A DNA stretch of 64,000 bases from Dyella sp. AtDHG13 (GCF_003201105.1 NZ_QICJ01000014.1:1-64000); one strand, 5' to 3'; shown: positions 39,701 through 50,057, counted from the first letter of the stretch. Notes: generated by a model not told the origin, from the sequence alone. Made by a program: numbers and translations.

Positions 39701-42549
39701 CCTCGTCACCACCGCGCCGCGCTTCGCCACCGGCGCCGTCACCAGCTCCGACTACCTGCTGCGCGCGCTGGGCCAGGACCCCGGCAATATCCATAAGCGC
39801 CTGGGCGACGCCTACGTCGAGCAGAACCTGGTGCTCGACCAGCTACTGCAACTCACCGGCCGCCGCGTGATCAACGGCGGCGACGGCCTGGCGCAATACC
39901 AGGCGCTGATGGACGGCGCCGCCGCCGAGGCCGCCCGCCAGGGCCTGCAATTGGGCGCCCCGCTCACCGCCTCGCAGATCGCCGCGTTGTCCTCCGACAT
40001 CGTATGGCTGGTGGATCAGGTGGTGGACGGCCAGCACGTGCTGGTGCCCGTGGTGTACCTGAGCAAGCACACCGCCGAGCGCCTGCGCTCAGACGGCGCA
40101 CTCATCGCCGGCGACAACGTCGACCTCAAGGCCAGCGGCACCGTGCGCAACGACGGCACCATCACCGGCACGCAGAACGTCACGATCAGCGCCGACACGC
40201 TGATCAACCGCCACGCCATCAAGGCCGGCGACCAGCTCGCCATCGCCACGCGCAACGACACGCTCAACCTCGGCACGCTCAGCGGCAACGCCGTGGGCAT
40301 CGTGGCGGGCGGCAGCGTGATCAATGCGCCGGCGTTCGACGGCGTTGCCGCCCACGGCGGCACCATCACCGCCGGCACCGGCGGCGTGCAGATCGTCGCC
40401 GTCAACGACGTGATCAACCAGGGCAAGATCGAAAGCCAAGGCAACGCCAACATCGTCGCCGGCCGGGACTACGTGCAGAACGCCGCCGTGTCCTCCAGTA
40501 CGGCACACGCCGCTGCCGGCAGCTTGAGCGCCAACGGCAACGCCGCTGTCATCGCCGGTCGTGATGCCATTTTCGACCAAAGCACATTAAGCGCCGGCAA
40601 GGTCGCCTACATCGACGCGGGACGCGACGCCGCATTCAACGCCGCCACCGTGAGTGGGGGCACCGGTGTCGGCGTCGTCGCCGGGCGCGACATCGTCAGC
40701 ACCACGGTCACCGACCACAGCGCTTCGGGGCAATTTACCCGGAACGGCAAGAACTGGTCATCCACCACCACCACTGACGACACCGTGCGCGGCAGCACCT
40801 TCACCAGCGGTGGTGATGTCACCATGCAAGCGGGCAGGGACATCAGTCTCACCGCTGCCAACGTCAACGCCGAGGGTGCCGTAGGCATCAGCGCCGGGCG
40901 CGACATCAACCTCGGTGCCGGCCAGAACACCCACACCGAAACCACCGACAGCCGCAGCAAGCACGGCAACGCCAAAACCACCACGCACAACGAAGCGGAC
41001 GACACCGACCATGGTCGGCACCACCATCAGCGGCGCTCAAGGCGTCGCGATGAACGCCGGCCAGGACATCAACGCCCTCGCCGCCACCGTCACCAGCAGC
41101 GACGGCGCCGTGGTGATGCACGCCGACCGCGACATCAACCTGCTGGCTGGCCAGAACACGCACAGCGAAACCACCGACACCCAAACCACCAAGAAAGGCT
41201 TTCTCAACAAGAAAGAAACCACCACCCACGATGCCACCTACGACACGACCGCCGTTGGCACCACGATTAGCGGCAAAGACGGCATCGCCCTCGATGCGGG
41301 AAGAAATATCGTGGGCGTGGGCACCACGCTCGAAAGCAGCGCCGGTGGCATCGCAGTGACAGCGGGCGATCAGGTCGCCTTCCTCGCCGCGCAGGACACC
41401 CGCACCACCGAGCACAGCGAAAAAGTGCGGCGCTCCGGCATCGAATGGGTGCCCAACCCCAAGCAAGGCACGCAGAAGAAAACCTCCACCACCCAGGATG
41501 TCACCGTCCAGGGCAGCACCCTCGATGCCAAGGGCCCCATCGTCGTGGTGAGCGGCGGCGACCAGACCTATCAGGCCGCCAACATCAAGAGCGACACCGG
41601 CACAGCTCTCGTGAGCGGCGGCGCCATCAACTTCGAAACCGCCACGCAAAGCGAAAGCTACACACGCGATTCCAGCAAGCACAACGTCGCCTATCAGGCG
41701 CAGGACCATCGCCAGCGCCTGGACACCACGGAAGTCCAGACAAGCATCAGTGGTCCCGTCACCATGGCCGCTACCGATGGCATCAACATCAGCGTGGGAC
41801 AAAAGAAGGGCGAAACGCAGAACGACGCCATCGCACGCGCGGCGCAGCAGCGCGAAGGCACGCAGTGGATCGGTGAGGCGAAGAACAACGCCAACGTCAA
41901 CTTCCAGAGCGTGGATGAGCAGCATGTCGATGAGCACCAACACCACGAAGGGCTGACGCCGGCAGCGGCTATGGTGGTGACGGTGGCGGTTACCGCTGCC
42001 ACCGCCGGCACCGCGAGTGCGGCGGTCGGTAGCACGCTGGGCGCCGGCGGCGGAACCTTCGCGGCGGGTACGGCCGCCACAGCCACGACCGCTGCCACCG
42101 CTGCGGGCGTCGGCAATGTCATTGCGACTGGCGCTATCACCGGTGCTGTCAGCGGTGCGGTCAATGCTGGCGTGCAGGGCTACGACATCGGGCCTGCTGC
42201 GTGGAAGGGCTTCTATACCGGTGCGATCAGTGCAGGCGTCTTCTATGGCGCCGGCGAGCTAGGCGTAGCCAATAACTGGGCTGACGGTACTTGGCAAAAG
42301 ACGGGCCTGCACATGGCGGCGGGTGGCATCAGTAACAGCGCTGCGGGTGGCAGCTTCCTCAATGGCGCCATCAGCGGCGGCTTTGCGGAATGGAGTAGCC
42401 CGTACTTGAATGAAATGGGAGGGGGCCAGTGGACACAGACGATGGGTCATGCCGGTGCTGGCGCGATAGCGTCGTGGATCACCGATGGCAACGTAGGTCA
42501 GGGCGCGTTGACTGGTGCTGCGGGATATCTGTTCAACCAAACAGTACAC

Positions 42550-43095
42550 GATTTGCTCGGACTAAAAACCAATCAAGTCGTCACCGAACAAGCCAAACAA
42601 GATGTGATCGATGAATACATTGATCCGGCGGCAGCGACATGGAACGGGTTTGTTGACGCCTCTACACCAAATCAAGGGAACCCCAAGCAAGGTTGGTACC
42701 TTAATTCGCTACTGTTAGGCGACGTTTCTATATCCGCTTCTGGAATGGCCGGATATGCTGGAGGTGTTCAAGGAACCTTAGGGCTTTACAACGCCGCCAG
42801 CAGCATTGGTGTCTCGCCCGTATCGTATGGATGGCGCGCATCGGCTGATGTCAATATTCTGACGTTTGGATACAACGGGAAAACCAGTGTGCCGATGGAG
42901 TTCAAGGGCTCCGCGTCGATATACGACTCCTTAGGATTGACCATTTCTGGGACATACTCGCCACCATACAACTTCAGCTTTTCAATTGATGCTGGTCCTG
43001 GTGTAGGCGGCGGCGTTCACTATGGTGAAATCAATAAGCCGGTATCGCCACCTAAAGTACAGGTCCCTCGTCAACGACAGGATTATTATCAATAA
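42550..43095 (+). other. Low-GC C-terminal module of TpsA (candidate toxin domain)
   Basis: About 180 residues from LLGLKTNQVVTEQAKQDVID to the end. Base composition and codon use drop sharply compared with the preceding rod, as seen where polymorphic toxin tails are swapped onto a conserved carrier. The sequence after residue 60 of the module (SASGMAGYAGGVQGTLGLY, SADVNILTFGYNG, GSASIYDSLGLTISG, FSFSIDAGPGVGGG) alternates small and hydrophobic residues in short strands, suggestive of a beta-rich membrane-active or barrel-like domain. I know of no named family that it matches. Confidence 0.5.
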
Positions 43096-43160
43096 TTTGG
43101 GATGTTGAGCTTTCATTTTTCGCGAAGGCCATTAGTGTCAATCCTGAAAGTTCGGAGAAA

Positions 43161-43502
43161 ATGCTTGCCATGATAATAATTATGCATCGAATATTTTCGA
43201 TTGTATTCATAATATGCGTGGTGCTGAATATTGTCTTGGGCTTTCATATAAGCAACGGTATAAAAAGTAATTTCCATTCCTATTGGAAAGAAATTGGTGG
43301 CCCGAGTAACTTAGATCCTCGGGGGCAGTTGGTTTACATGAAATTGTTTTTTAACAAGAAAACGCTGCCCAGAGAGATTTTGCAGCGTTACTCTACTCCC
43401 ATATCCCTATTGGTCGCAGCTCGCGTCATTGGGTTGCTGTGTTTTCTCCTGATTATAATATTGGCAATTGCCTTCCCCGAAATGTTCAGTCGGCCTCACT
43501 GA
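43161..43502 (+). CDS. Small two-helix membrane protein, candidate immunity protein
   Basis: 113 residues with an N-terminal helix (about 8-28), a polar middle and a second helix (about 87-107). Shares the low GC of the TpsA tail and follows it by 65 bases. GGAG lies just before the ATG. Its stop overlaps the next frame's ATG (TGATG at 43500-43504). Placement directly after a variable TpsA tail is typical of immunity genes in contact-dependent inhibition loci, where the immunity of a membrane-targeting toxin often is a small membrane protein. No known domain is visible. Confidence 0.55.
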   Translation: MLAMIIIMHRIFSIVFIICVVLNIVLGFHISNGIKSNFHSYWKEIGGPSNLDPRGQLVYMKLFFNKKTLPREILQRYSTPISLLVAARVIGLLCFLLIIILAIAFPEMFSRPH

Positions 43503-43534
43503 TGCCATTTGAATTGATCTTCAGAGCTAACTGC

Positions 43535-44056
43535 ATGATGCTTTCTTCCCTAGGCCGTCGAGCACAACTCACCACGTTCTGCGTGCTTACTGTGCTCTTA
43601 AGTGGCTGCGCAATACCCGAGCGCGTCAATACTGATGACGCCCGTGTGACGCAGTTCTTTGGCAGTTATGACATTGTCGACAAAGTACAGGTAGAAAAGG
43701 ACTTTGCTAACTACGCCCGCGTAACAGTTGGTCGATCCAACGCCGACGACCTCTTTTTGTTGACGTTTTGGCTGCCAAATGGACGTCCGGGCAAGGTCAA
43801 CATTTTAAAAGGATGTAGATTTGGTGGCCCTGTTGCTTCGAGCATTCCTGTGAAGGACATTTTTTGCCAGAGGGATGACCCCAGTACTCTTACAGACCTT
43901 GTGGCGTTTAACTATGCATCTGAGCCGTATGAGCTGAAGTCAACCGTCATGCTGAAGGTACCGAGCGATAAGCCTTTGCAGGTTAATGACGGTTTTGCGT
44001 TGACATACACAATTGGTACGGTTCAGATGCGATTTGCACTCAGGCGGACTGAATGA
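43535..44056 (+). CDS. Hypothetical lipoprotein
   Basis: 173 residues from ATG 43535, giving a clean lipoprotein signal MMLSSLGRRAQLTTFCVLTV-LLSGC; an alternative ATG at 43502 overlaps the previous stop and would add 11 residues. The mature part is about 150 residues with pairs of cysteines (LKGCRFGG, IFCQRDD). No recognised domain. It continues the low-GC cassette after the candidate immunity gene, and could be a second immunity or accessory component. Confidence 0.6.
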   Translation: MMLSSLGRRAQLTTFCVLTVLLSGCAIPERVNTDDARVTQFFGSYDIVDKVQVEKDFANYARVTVGRSNADDLFLLTFWLPNGRPGKVNILKGCRFGGPVASSIPVKDIFCQRDDPSTLTDLVAFNYASEPYELKSTVMLKVPSDKPLQVNDGFALTYTIGTVQMRFALRRTE

Positions 44057-44555
44057 AGCGTGCAGAATAGACGGCTTTTCGATTTGATGAAGCGCGCGAC
44101 ACGCCGATATAAGGGGTGCTTTCAAAAGAGCTTGGCAGATCAGGAGACGGGCGTCGCATCTCGACGCATTGATCTCTGCAACTTCAGTGTCCCGTCCAAA
44201 GCGTCCAAAGCAAAAGCCGTCTCTTTTCTGTTCAACTTTTGCCTGCATGCAGACCAAATAGACGGCTTTTCAATGTCAAGCAACGAGCATCACGCCTGCC
44301 AAAGGTGGCGGATTAAGAACCATCCTTATGCCGCACTGCCTTTCAGGCAGCCTGCCCGTGGACACGGTGCCCACGGACAGCCACGGCGAGGATGGTGCTT
44401 CTGCCACGCCATGGTGGAAAAACCAACCCGTGATCAAACCAGCCCACGCACTAAGGAATCTCCGCCGCTTGGTGGATTTTGTTCGTCCGCTCCACGCCTC
44501 GGCCAGCGTCTGCCATGAAGATGCTCCCGTGCCGTCCCTTACCTAAGGCTACGCC
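44057..44555. other. Gap after the lipoprotein gene, with short repeats
   Basis: No gene I would defend, although frames exist in both strands. TAGACGGCTTTTC occurs at 44068-44080 and 44259-44271, and its complement AAAAGCCGTCT at 44212-44222, so the last two form an 11-bp stem with a 37-base loop (44212-44270). Candidate terminators or leftover duplicated gene ends. Confidence 0.4.
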
Positions 44556-45110
44556 ATGACTTCACGCCTGCTTCGCCCTTTCATCCACCTGATTACGTCC
44601 ACGTTTCTCGCTCTCGGCGCGGGTGTCGGTTGCAGCGCCGTGAAGAACATCTCGCCGCGTTATGAAGAGCCGACCACGGGGCCGCGCGCGCGCCTGCGCG
44701 TCGTGGGTCAGGCGCCTCGCGTGTATGCCGCCGACTGTCCGACCAGTGCGGCCAAGCCCTCCGGACGCCTAGCGGATTGGGGTTTTGGGGCCAAACTGGG
44801 TAAGCGCAGCCTCGGTATGCCTCGACAGGCTCCATTTGGCGACGACGACTACGCCGAGATATACGTGCCGGCCGAATCGCCCGTGACGATAACATTCGGC
44901 ATGATGCAGCAATCGGTAGGCAGCATGTACTCCAGGATGTGCAACTCGCGCGTAACCTTCACGCCGCAGTCGGGCCACGACTACGAAGTGCGGCAAGGGG
45001 CCGGCGGCTTTTGCATTGATGGCATCGGTGAACTTACGACCACCCCACAAGGCACACGACTCACGCCAGTGGCCATTACGAACCGTCCGTGCGATGGATT
45101 CCACCTCTGA
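44556..45110 (+). CDS. Putative lipoprotein, unknown function
   Basis: 184 residues. The N-terminus MTSRLLRPFIHLITSTFLAL then GAGVGCS fits a lipoprotein signal (lipobox GVGC). The mature chain contains four or five cysteines (ADCPTS, SRMCNSRV, GGFCIDG, NRPCDG) that could form disulfides in the periplasm. I do not recognise a family. GC is high again, unlike the preceding cassette. Confidence 0.55.
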   Translation: MTSRLLRPFIHLITSTFLALGAGVGCSAVKNISPRYEEPTTGPRARLRVVGQAPRVYAADCPTSAAKPSGRLADWGFGAKLGKRSLGMPRQAPFGDDDYAEIYVPAESPVTITFGMMQQSVGSMYSRMCNSRVTFTPQSGHDYEVRQGAGGFCIDGIGELTTTPQGTRLTPVAITNRPCDGFHL

Positions 45111-45229
45111 TAGTTCCTGTCGAGGCGCGGCGGTGTGCTGATACATGGTTCAGGGGACGCCTAGGGATTTGTTGTGAGCGTTGAAACCAGACCTAAAATT
45201 TCAGATGGGAGCAATGATTACATTGGACG

Positions 45230-46699
45230 GTGTCCAACTATGTCGGCCAGAACGGTACTCTCGTCCTCAACACAGTCCTAAACGGCGGTGGCCCGCTGAC
45301 CAATCAGTTTACGGACCGTGTCTTGGTAGAAGGCAATGCCAATGGCACGACTTATCTGAAGATAAGCGGTTCGGGCACGGGTGCATCAACTGACATCAAC
45401 GGTAACGGTGTCATGGAGGCGAACGAGGGTATTTCGCTGGCGCAGGTGGCGGGTACGTCATCAGTTGCATCCTTTGCCTTAGCCGGCGGTTACGTTGCTA
45501 TTGGTCCTTGGCGCTACGACCTTGTCGCCTATCAACCAGGCACGTCTGATGCTGCACAACGTGTAGTGGCGGGGCAGGGAAACAGCTTCTGGGATTACCG
45601 TTTACAGAACGCGGTTACACCCGCCCCAACACCAACGCCCACTCCCACACCGGATCCGACGCCCGATCCGGTACCGGCTCCAACTCCAACCCCAACCCCA
45701 GACCCCGCTCCTGCGCCACGGCCCGAAGTTGTGCCGCAGGTTCCGGCCTACCTCAGTGCATCGACCGCCATGCTGTCCTATGGATTGCGCAACGTTGGCA
45801 CGCTGCACGACAGGCTCGGAGAGATCCATGGCGATGCGGTCGCCACACCTGGCAATACGGATGAGTTCTACGCGCGGGTATTCGGCGGCAACTACCAGTA
45901 CCACAGCAATCGAAGCTTTGATCAGTTCGGCTACGGGTTTGATCAGAACGATCGCGGTATCCAGATCGGTGGCACGTGGTTGCGGATGGACGGCGACAAG
46001 TCGACGTTCCGACTGGGCATGTACGGCAGCACGGGTACGTCGCATATCACGCCGCAAGCGATCGATGGCAGCAGTGCCATGCGCATGAATGCGAGCAGCG
46101 TGGCGGCCACGGGCACGTATGTGCATGGAAGCGGCTTCTATCTGGATGGAGTGGTGGCGCGCAATTACTACAGTACGCGCGTTGATACGGCCTATCGCGG
46201 TTATGACATGGCCACGATGAAGACGCACGGATGGACGTACTCGCTGGAAGGCGGCTATCCGTTTGTGTTCGGCAACAACGTACGCATGGAGCCGCAGGCA
46301 CAGGTGATCTATCAGTCCCTGAAAACCGGCGATTTCAATGATGCCGATGGCCTGCGCGTCACATCGAGGAATACTGGTGCGTGGCTGGGTCGCGTAGGAG
46401 CAAACGTGGGCAAGACGTTTGTTACCGGCACCGGCCAGCGCTGGAGCCCGTGGATGCGCGTGAACTACCTATGGAGCTCGGGTAGCGCGAGCAACGTCAC
46501 CGTCGCCAGCGACGCCTGGGGTGTCAGCAATACCTTCACCTCAGGCAGCTGGGGCCAGGCGTGGCAGCTGGGGGCTGGCGTCACGGGAGCGTTGACACCT
46601 GCGGTTTCGGTCTATGCCAATGCCGACTACCAGGTCGATGCAGGCGGTGCCGGTGAACAGGGTTGGAGCGCGGGCATGGGTGTGCGCTGGCAATTCTGA
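45230..46699 (+). CDS. Autotransporter C-terminal barrel, truncated at the N-terminus
   Basis: 489 residues beginning at GTG 45230 just after an in-frame TGA at 45215. It starts in the middle of a pertactin-like stalk (SNYVGQNGTLVLNTVLNGG, then the Q/GPWRYDLV segment), followed by a Pro/Thr/Asp linker of 40 residues (a PTPTPTPDP repeat) and a complete autotransporter barrel (PEVVPQVPAYLSASTAMLSY, then strands ending GWSAGMGVRWQF). There is no signal peptide and no passenger, so as it stands it cannot be exported. It may be the tail of a larger gene lost by recombination beside the tpsA locus. Confidence 0.7.
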   Translation: MSNYVGQNGTLVLNTVLNGGGPLTNQFTDRVLVEGNANGTTYLKISGSGTGASTDINGNGVMEANEGISLAQVAGTSSVASFALAGGYVAIGPWRYDLVAYQPGTSDAAQRVVAGQGNSFWDYRLQNAVTPAPTPTPTPTPDPTPDPVPAPTPTPTPDPAPAPRPEVVPQVPAYLSASTAMLSYGLRNVGTLHDRLGEIHGDAVATPGNTDEFYARVFGGNYQYHSNRSFDQFGYGFDQNDRGIQIGGTWLRMDGDKSTFRLGMYGSTGTSHITPQAIDGSSAMRMNASSVAATGTYVHGSGFYLDGVVARNYYSTRVDTAYRGYDMATMKTHGWTYSLEGGYPFVFGNNVRMEPQAQVIYQSLKTGDFNDADGLRVTSRNTGAWLGRVGANVGKTFVTGTGQRWSPWMRVNYLWSSGSASNVTVASDAWGVSNTFTSGSWGQAWQLGAGVTGALTPAVSVYANADYQVDAGGAGEQGWSAGMGVRWQF

Positions 46700-46785
46700 C
46701 CCCGCGAAGACGGGCGGCTTGGATGCCGCCCACTTCGCTGCACGTGCAAGCTTTTGCCGACCAAGTTGCGTTGCTCAATGCAAAC

Positions 46786-46817
46786 AAAAAGGCCGTGTCG
46801 CGAGACACGGCCTTTTT
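46786..46817. terminator. Strong bidirectional terminator
   Basis: A perfect 14-bp stem (AAAAAGGCCGTGTC and its complement) with loop GCGA, between the autotransporter fragment and the convergent SPOR gene; A-tract and T-tract flank it on both sides. Confidence 0.9.
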
Positions 46818-46844
46818 GCTGTTCGCCTGGAAAACGCGTGTTGC

Positions 46845-47606
46845 TTACTTGCCTTCCTTCAACGCAATCGCATTGATGCCGGCGGAGGCGAGGCGCTGTT
46901 TGGCCGATTCCAGTTCGGTGGCGGAGTGGAAGGGGCCGAGGCGTACGCGGTTGTAGGTTTGGCCGTTGACGTTGACGGGGGAGACGTTGGCAACGAAGCC
47001 TTGCATGGCCAGCTTGGCCTTGAGGGTTTCGGCGTCGGAAGGGCTGGGGAAGGCGCCGACTTGCAGCAGGTAGCCGTTGCCGCCGGTTGCCGCGGGCGTG
47101 GCGGTAGTCGGTGCCGGGGCACGCACGGCCGATTCCGGTGCGGGGGTGATGGCTTCGCTCACGGCGGCGGGGCCCGGTGCCGGTTTTTGCGCGGCGGCCT
47201 GGGCCTGCTGTTGCGCGGCGGCCTGCGCTGCCTGCTGGGCGGCCTGCTGTTTCTGCTGCTGCTCGGCCTTGGCCTGTGCGCTGATCACGGCATCGGGAAT
47301 GCGCACTTCCTTCTCCGACAGCACGGAGTAGAAGTCGTACTGCGGCTTCTTCGGCGCGGCGGCGCTGTTGTCGGTGGCGGAGGTGGATTCGTTGCCGGCG
47401 GCGCCGGCATCGCTGCCGCGCTGGGCGGTGGCTTGCGCGTTCGGCTGCGGGCCGTCGTTGGCGGTGGGCGCCATGGGCAGGTGGCCGCGCATGGCGAACA
47501 TCAGCACGGCACCGATCAGGATGCCGATAACGGCCCAGCCCCAACCGGGCATGCCGCCGCTGTTGTTGCGGACGGCCTGTCGGCCTTTGCCCTTGCGTGC
47601 TGCCAT
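46845..47606 (-). CDS. SPOR-domain membrane protein (FtsN-like)
   Basis: 253 residues: a basic N-terminus (MAARKGKGRQAVRNN), one membrane helix (about 22-40), a long Ala/Gln-rich linker with coiled QQAAQ runs (about 105-150), and a C-terminal SPOR domain (GGNGYLLQVGAFPSPSDAETLKAKLAMQG, NRVRLGPFHSATELESAKQRL). SPOR domains bind denuded peptidoglycan at the division septum. It directly follows argS (the stop of argS abuts its ATG), an arrangement common in this bacterial group. Confidence 0.9.
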   Translation of the reverse strand: MAARKGKGRQAVRNNSGGMPGWGWAVIGILIGAVLMFAMRGHLPMAPTANDGPQPNAQATAQRGSDAGAAGNESTSATDNSAAAPKKPQYDFYSVLSEKEVRIPDAVISAQAKAEQQQKQQAAQQAAQAAAQQQAQAAAQKPAPGPAAVSEAITPAPESAVRAPAPTTATPAATGGNGYLLQVGAFPSPSDAETLKAKLAMQGFVANVSPVNVNGQTYNRVRLGPFHSATELESAKQRLASAGINAIALKEGK

Positions 47607-49298
47607 TTACATCTTCTCCGGGGCACTGAGTCCCAGCAAATCCAAACCGTTGCGGATGACCTGGCGCGTGGCGAGCACCAGCGTGATGCGCGCGTTGCGC
47701 AGCTCGGCGTCGTCCACGATCCACTTGTATTCGTGATAGTAACTGTGAAGCGCGCCGGCGAGTTCGCGCAGGTATTGCGCGATCAGGTGCGGTTCCAGAT
47801 TGGCGGCGGCGGCTTCCACCACTTCCGGGTAGCGCGACAGCTCGGTGAACAGGGCCTGTTCGTGCTCGGTGTCCAGGCGCGAGAGCTGGCCGATGCCAGC
47901 CTGCGTGTCGACCGGCGGCAGGCCGCGCTCGGCCAGTTCTTCCAGCACGCGGCACACGCGGGCGTGGGCGTACTGGATGTAGTAGACCGGGTTGTCGTTG
48001 CTCTGCGAGCGCGCCAGGTCGATGTCGAACACCAGCTGCGAATCGGCCTTGCGGGCGATCAGGAAGTAGCGGGTCGCGTCGCGGCCGGCTTCCTCGATCA
48101 GGTCGCGCAGGGTGAGGTAGCTGCCGGCGCGCTTGGAGAGTTTCACCTCTTCGCCACCGCGCATCACCGTCACCATCTGGTAGAGCACGTAGTTGGGGTA
48201 GCCCTTGGGGATGCCTTCGTCCAGCGCCTGCAGGCCGGCCTTCACGCGGGCCAGCGAGCCGTGGTGGTCGGAGCCGAGCACGGTCACGGCGTTCACGTAG
48301 CCGCGCTGCCACTTGGTCATGTGGTAGGCCACGTCGGGCACGAAATAGGTGTAGGTGCCGTCGGACTTGCGCATCACGCGGTCCTTGTCGTCACCGTAGT
48401 CGGTGCTGCGCAGCCACAGCGCGCCGCCTTCCTCGTAGGTATGGCCGTGGGCGACCAGCTTGCCGACGGTTTCTTCCACCTTGCCCTGGGTGTAGAGCGA
48501 GGATTCCAGGTAGTACACGTCGAAGCCGACGCCGAACGCGGCCAGGTCCAGGTTCTGCTCGCGGCGCAGGTAGGCCACGGCGAAATGGCGGATGGCTTCC
48601 AGGTCGTCGACGTTCTTCGCGCCGGTGACCACGTGGCCTTCCACCTCCACGCTGTCGCCGTTCAAGTAGGCCTGCGCCACGTCGGCGATGTAGTCGCCGC
48701 GGTAGCCGTCTTCCGGCCAGCCGGCGTCGTTCGGCGTCAGGCCGCGCGCGCGGGCCTGGGTGGACACGGCCAGGTTGTGGATCTGCACGCCGGCATCGTT
48801 GTAGTAGAACTCGCGCTTCACGTTCCAGCCGGCGGCATCGAGCACGCGGGCAATGCAGTCGCCCAGCACGGCGTTGCGGCCGTGACCCACATGCAGCGGG
48901 CCGGTCGGGTTGGCGGACACGAATTCCACGCCCGCCGTCACGCCCTTGCCGGCGTTGCTGCGGCCGTAGGCGTTGCCGTCGGCGAGCACGCGGCCCACTT
49001 CGGCGTGATAGGCGCCGGGCGCCAGGAAGAAGTTGATGAAGCCGGGGCCGGCGATCTCGACCTTGCCCACCAGCGCATTGGCGGGCAGGGCGCCGACCAG
49101 CTTCTCGGCCAGTTCGCGCGGCTTGGCGCGCGCAGGCTTGGCCAGCAGCATCGCGGCGTTGGCGGCGAAGTCGCCATGATCGCGGCTGCGCGTACGCTCG
49201 ATCACGAAGTTCGGCACGTCGAGGTCGGCGGGCAGGGTGGCGTCATTCTGCAGGGTACGGATGGCCTGCAGCAGCAGTTCGCGCAGCTGTTCTTTCAC
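47607..49298 (-). CDS. argS: Arginyl-tRNA synthetase
   Basis: 563 residues from GTG 49298 ([19 protein letters not shown]), the usual ArgS start and length. N-terminal Arg-tRNA synthetase domain, then the class-I signature [15 protein letters not shown] (HIGH-type HVGH), the [12 protein letters not shown] line that replaces KMSKS in ArgS, and an anticodon-binding DALR domain near the C-terminus. Charges tRNA(Arg). Longer upstream frames exist but have no start support. Co-transcribed with the SPOR gene. Confidence 0.93.
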   Translation of the reverse strand: MKEQLRELLLQAIRTLQNDATLPADLDVPNFVIERTRSRDHGDFAANAAMLLAKPARAKPRELAEKLVGALPANALVGKVEIAGPGFINFFLAPGAYHAEVGRVLADGNAYGRSNAGKGVTAGVEFVSANPTGPLHVGHGRNAVLGDCIARVLDAAGWNVKREFYYNDAGVQIHNLAVSTQARARGLTPNDAGWPEDGYRGDYIADVAQAYLNGDSVEVEGHVVTGAKNVDDLEAIRHFAVAYLRREQNLDLAAFGVGFDVYYLESSLYTQGKVEETVGKLVAHGHTYEEGGALWLRSTDYGDDKDRVMRKSDGTYTYFVPDVAYHMTKWQRGYVNAVTVLGSDHHGSLARVKAGLQALDEGIPKGYPNYVLYQMVTVMRGGEEVKLSKRAGSYLTLRDLIEEAGRDATRYFLIARKADSQLVFDIDLARSQSNDNPVYYIQYAHARVCRVLEELAERGLPPVDTQAGIGQLSRLDTEHEQALFTELSRYPEVVEAAAANLEPHLIAQYLRELAGALHSYYHEYKWIVDDAELRNARITLVLATRQVIRNGLDLLGLSAPEKM

Positions 49299-49787
49299 GA
49301 CGAGGCTCTGGGGTCGGACGGCGATGGAACCGGTAATCCTATCAGACGAAGGCCTGTCCAGCCGGCCTGTCGTGCACGGCAACGGCGTGCTGCGATGCGG
49401 TGGGGAAATCTGTGGATAACTCTGTGGGGAATACCGGGCCACCGGAGGGCCGTTACGCGGTTTTCCCGGCGGAAATCAGGGTGTCATGAAAAAAGTCGTT
49501 TGCAGTCAGTGCATTACGCTGCACATGTGAGTGTGACAAGAGCTTGTGAACGGAAAGTGCCGTCTCAGGCCAAATGTGCATAAGTCGACGGATCGCGGCC
49601 GGCTCGCCCGCCTCGGGCATTTGGCTCGATTCACGTCATGACCCTGTCATGCGGCACCGCCACACTGCGCCCCGTCCCCCAGGCACCTCCCCGCCGACGG
49701 GGACAGGAGAACGCCGTTACTCTCCTCTCTCCCCACAAGACGGCCCTACGGCGCGGACTCTCCCCCCGCGCCGTTGTTTTTTTGGGC
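49299..49787. other. Gap upstream of argS with a terminator-like hairpin
   Basis: No gene found. It holds the argS promoter on the minus strand and, at 49748-49783, a 9-bp stem (ACGGCGCGG / CCGCGCCGT) followed by seven Ts on the plus strand. Confidence 0.4.
49748..49783 (+). terminator. Terminator-like hairpin
   Basis: Stem 49748-49756 / 49766-49774 with a nine-base loop, followed by TGTTTTTTT. In plus-strand orientation it looks like an intrinsic terminator, although no plus-strand gene is visible upstream; it could mark the edge of the radC locus. Confidence 0.55.
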
Positions 49788-49964
49788 TTACATCAAGCCT
49801 TGCGCGGCCATGGACACCGGCTCTCCGCTGCCGATCACCAGATGGTCGAGCACGCGCACACCGATCAGCTGCAGGGCGTCCTTGAGTTCGCGGGTGATGG
49901 CGCGGTCGGCCGCGCTGGGTTCGGCCACGCCGGAAGGGTGGTTGTGCATCAACCGCGTCGCATG
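49788..49964 (-). pseudogene. radC: radC C-terminal fragment
   Basis: The minus strand reads [20 protein letters not shown], then the rest of the MPN/JAB domain ([22 protein letters not shown]) to the stop at 49788, 53 residues after that Met. HNHPSG is the metal-binding HxHxS motif of RadC. Everything upstream of about 49965 is lost and replaced by sequence of a different style, so the gene has been cut, most simply by insertion of the adjacent island. RadC-family genes are known targets of integrative elements. Confidence 0.85.
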
Positions 49965-50057
49965 TGGTAACCTGTTGAATTAATGATAGTTTCTAGTAAT
50001 GCTCGAGGGGGCGGGGGTATGAGTTTGGGGTCGGTAGATCGTGAAGTTGCGTGACAT

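Larger units (their letters stand above)
32445..43095 (+). pseudogene. Giant TpsA filamentous hemagglutinin-like exoprotein, one frameshift near 41007
   Basis: About 3,550 codons. N-terminus: extended signal peptide region (MNKHLYRIVFNRALGLLQAV to SVASAQ) and TPS secretion domain with VILNEVNGPNPS and NPAGISCDGCGVINANR (the usual NPNG-CxxC landmark, with A for N in NPNG). Then long FHA-1 beta-helix with LDNSGG-type repeats, including four ~193-residue super-repeats (34485-36794), and Fil_haemagg_2 repeats. After a +1 shift near 41007 (a G in GACACCGACC that breaks the frame), the frame continues with QDINALAATVTSSDG to a DUF637-like glycine/alanine-rich segment (about 41955-42150) and a low-GC C-terminal module (42550-43095). 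The single shift might be real decay, phase variation or a sequence error; without it the gene is whole. Its likely role is adhesion or contact-dependent competition. Confidence 0.88.

Noticed and set aside
46614-49583. Plus-strand 989-codon frame opposite argS and the SPOR gene
   Set aside because: argS and SPOR are unambiguous; the frame has no domain and is antisense GC shadow.
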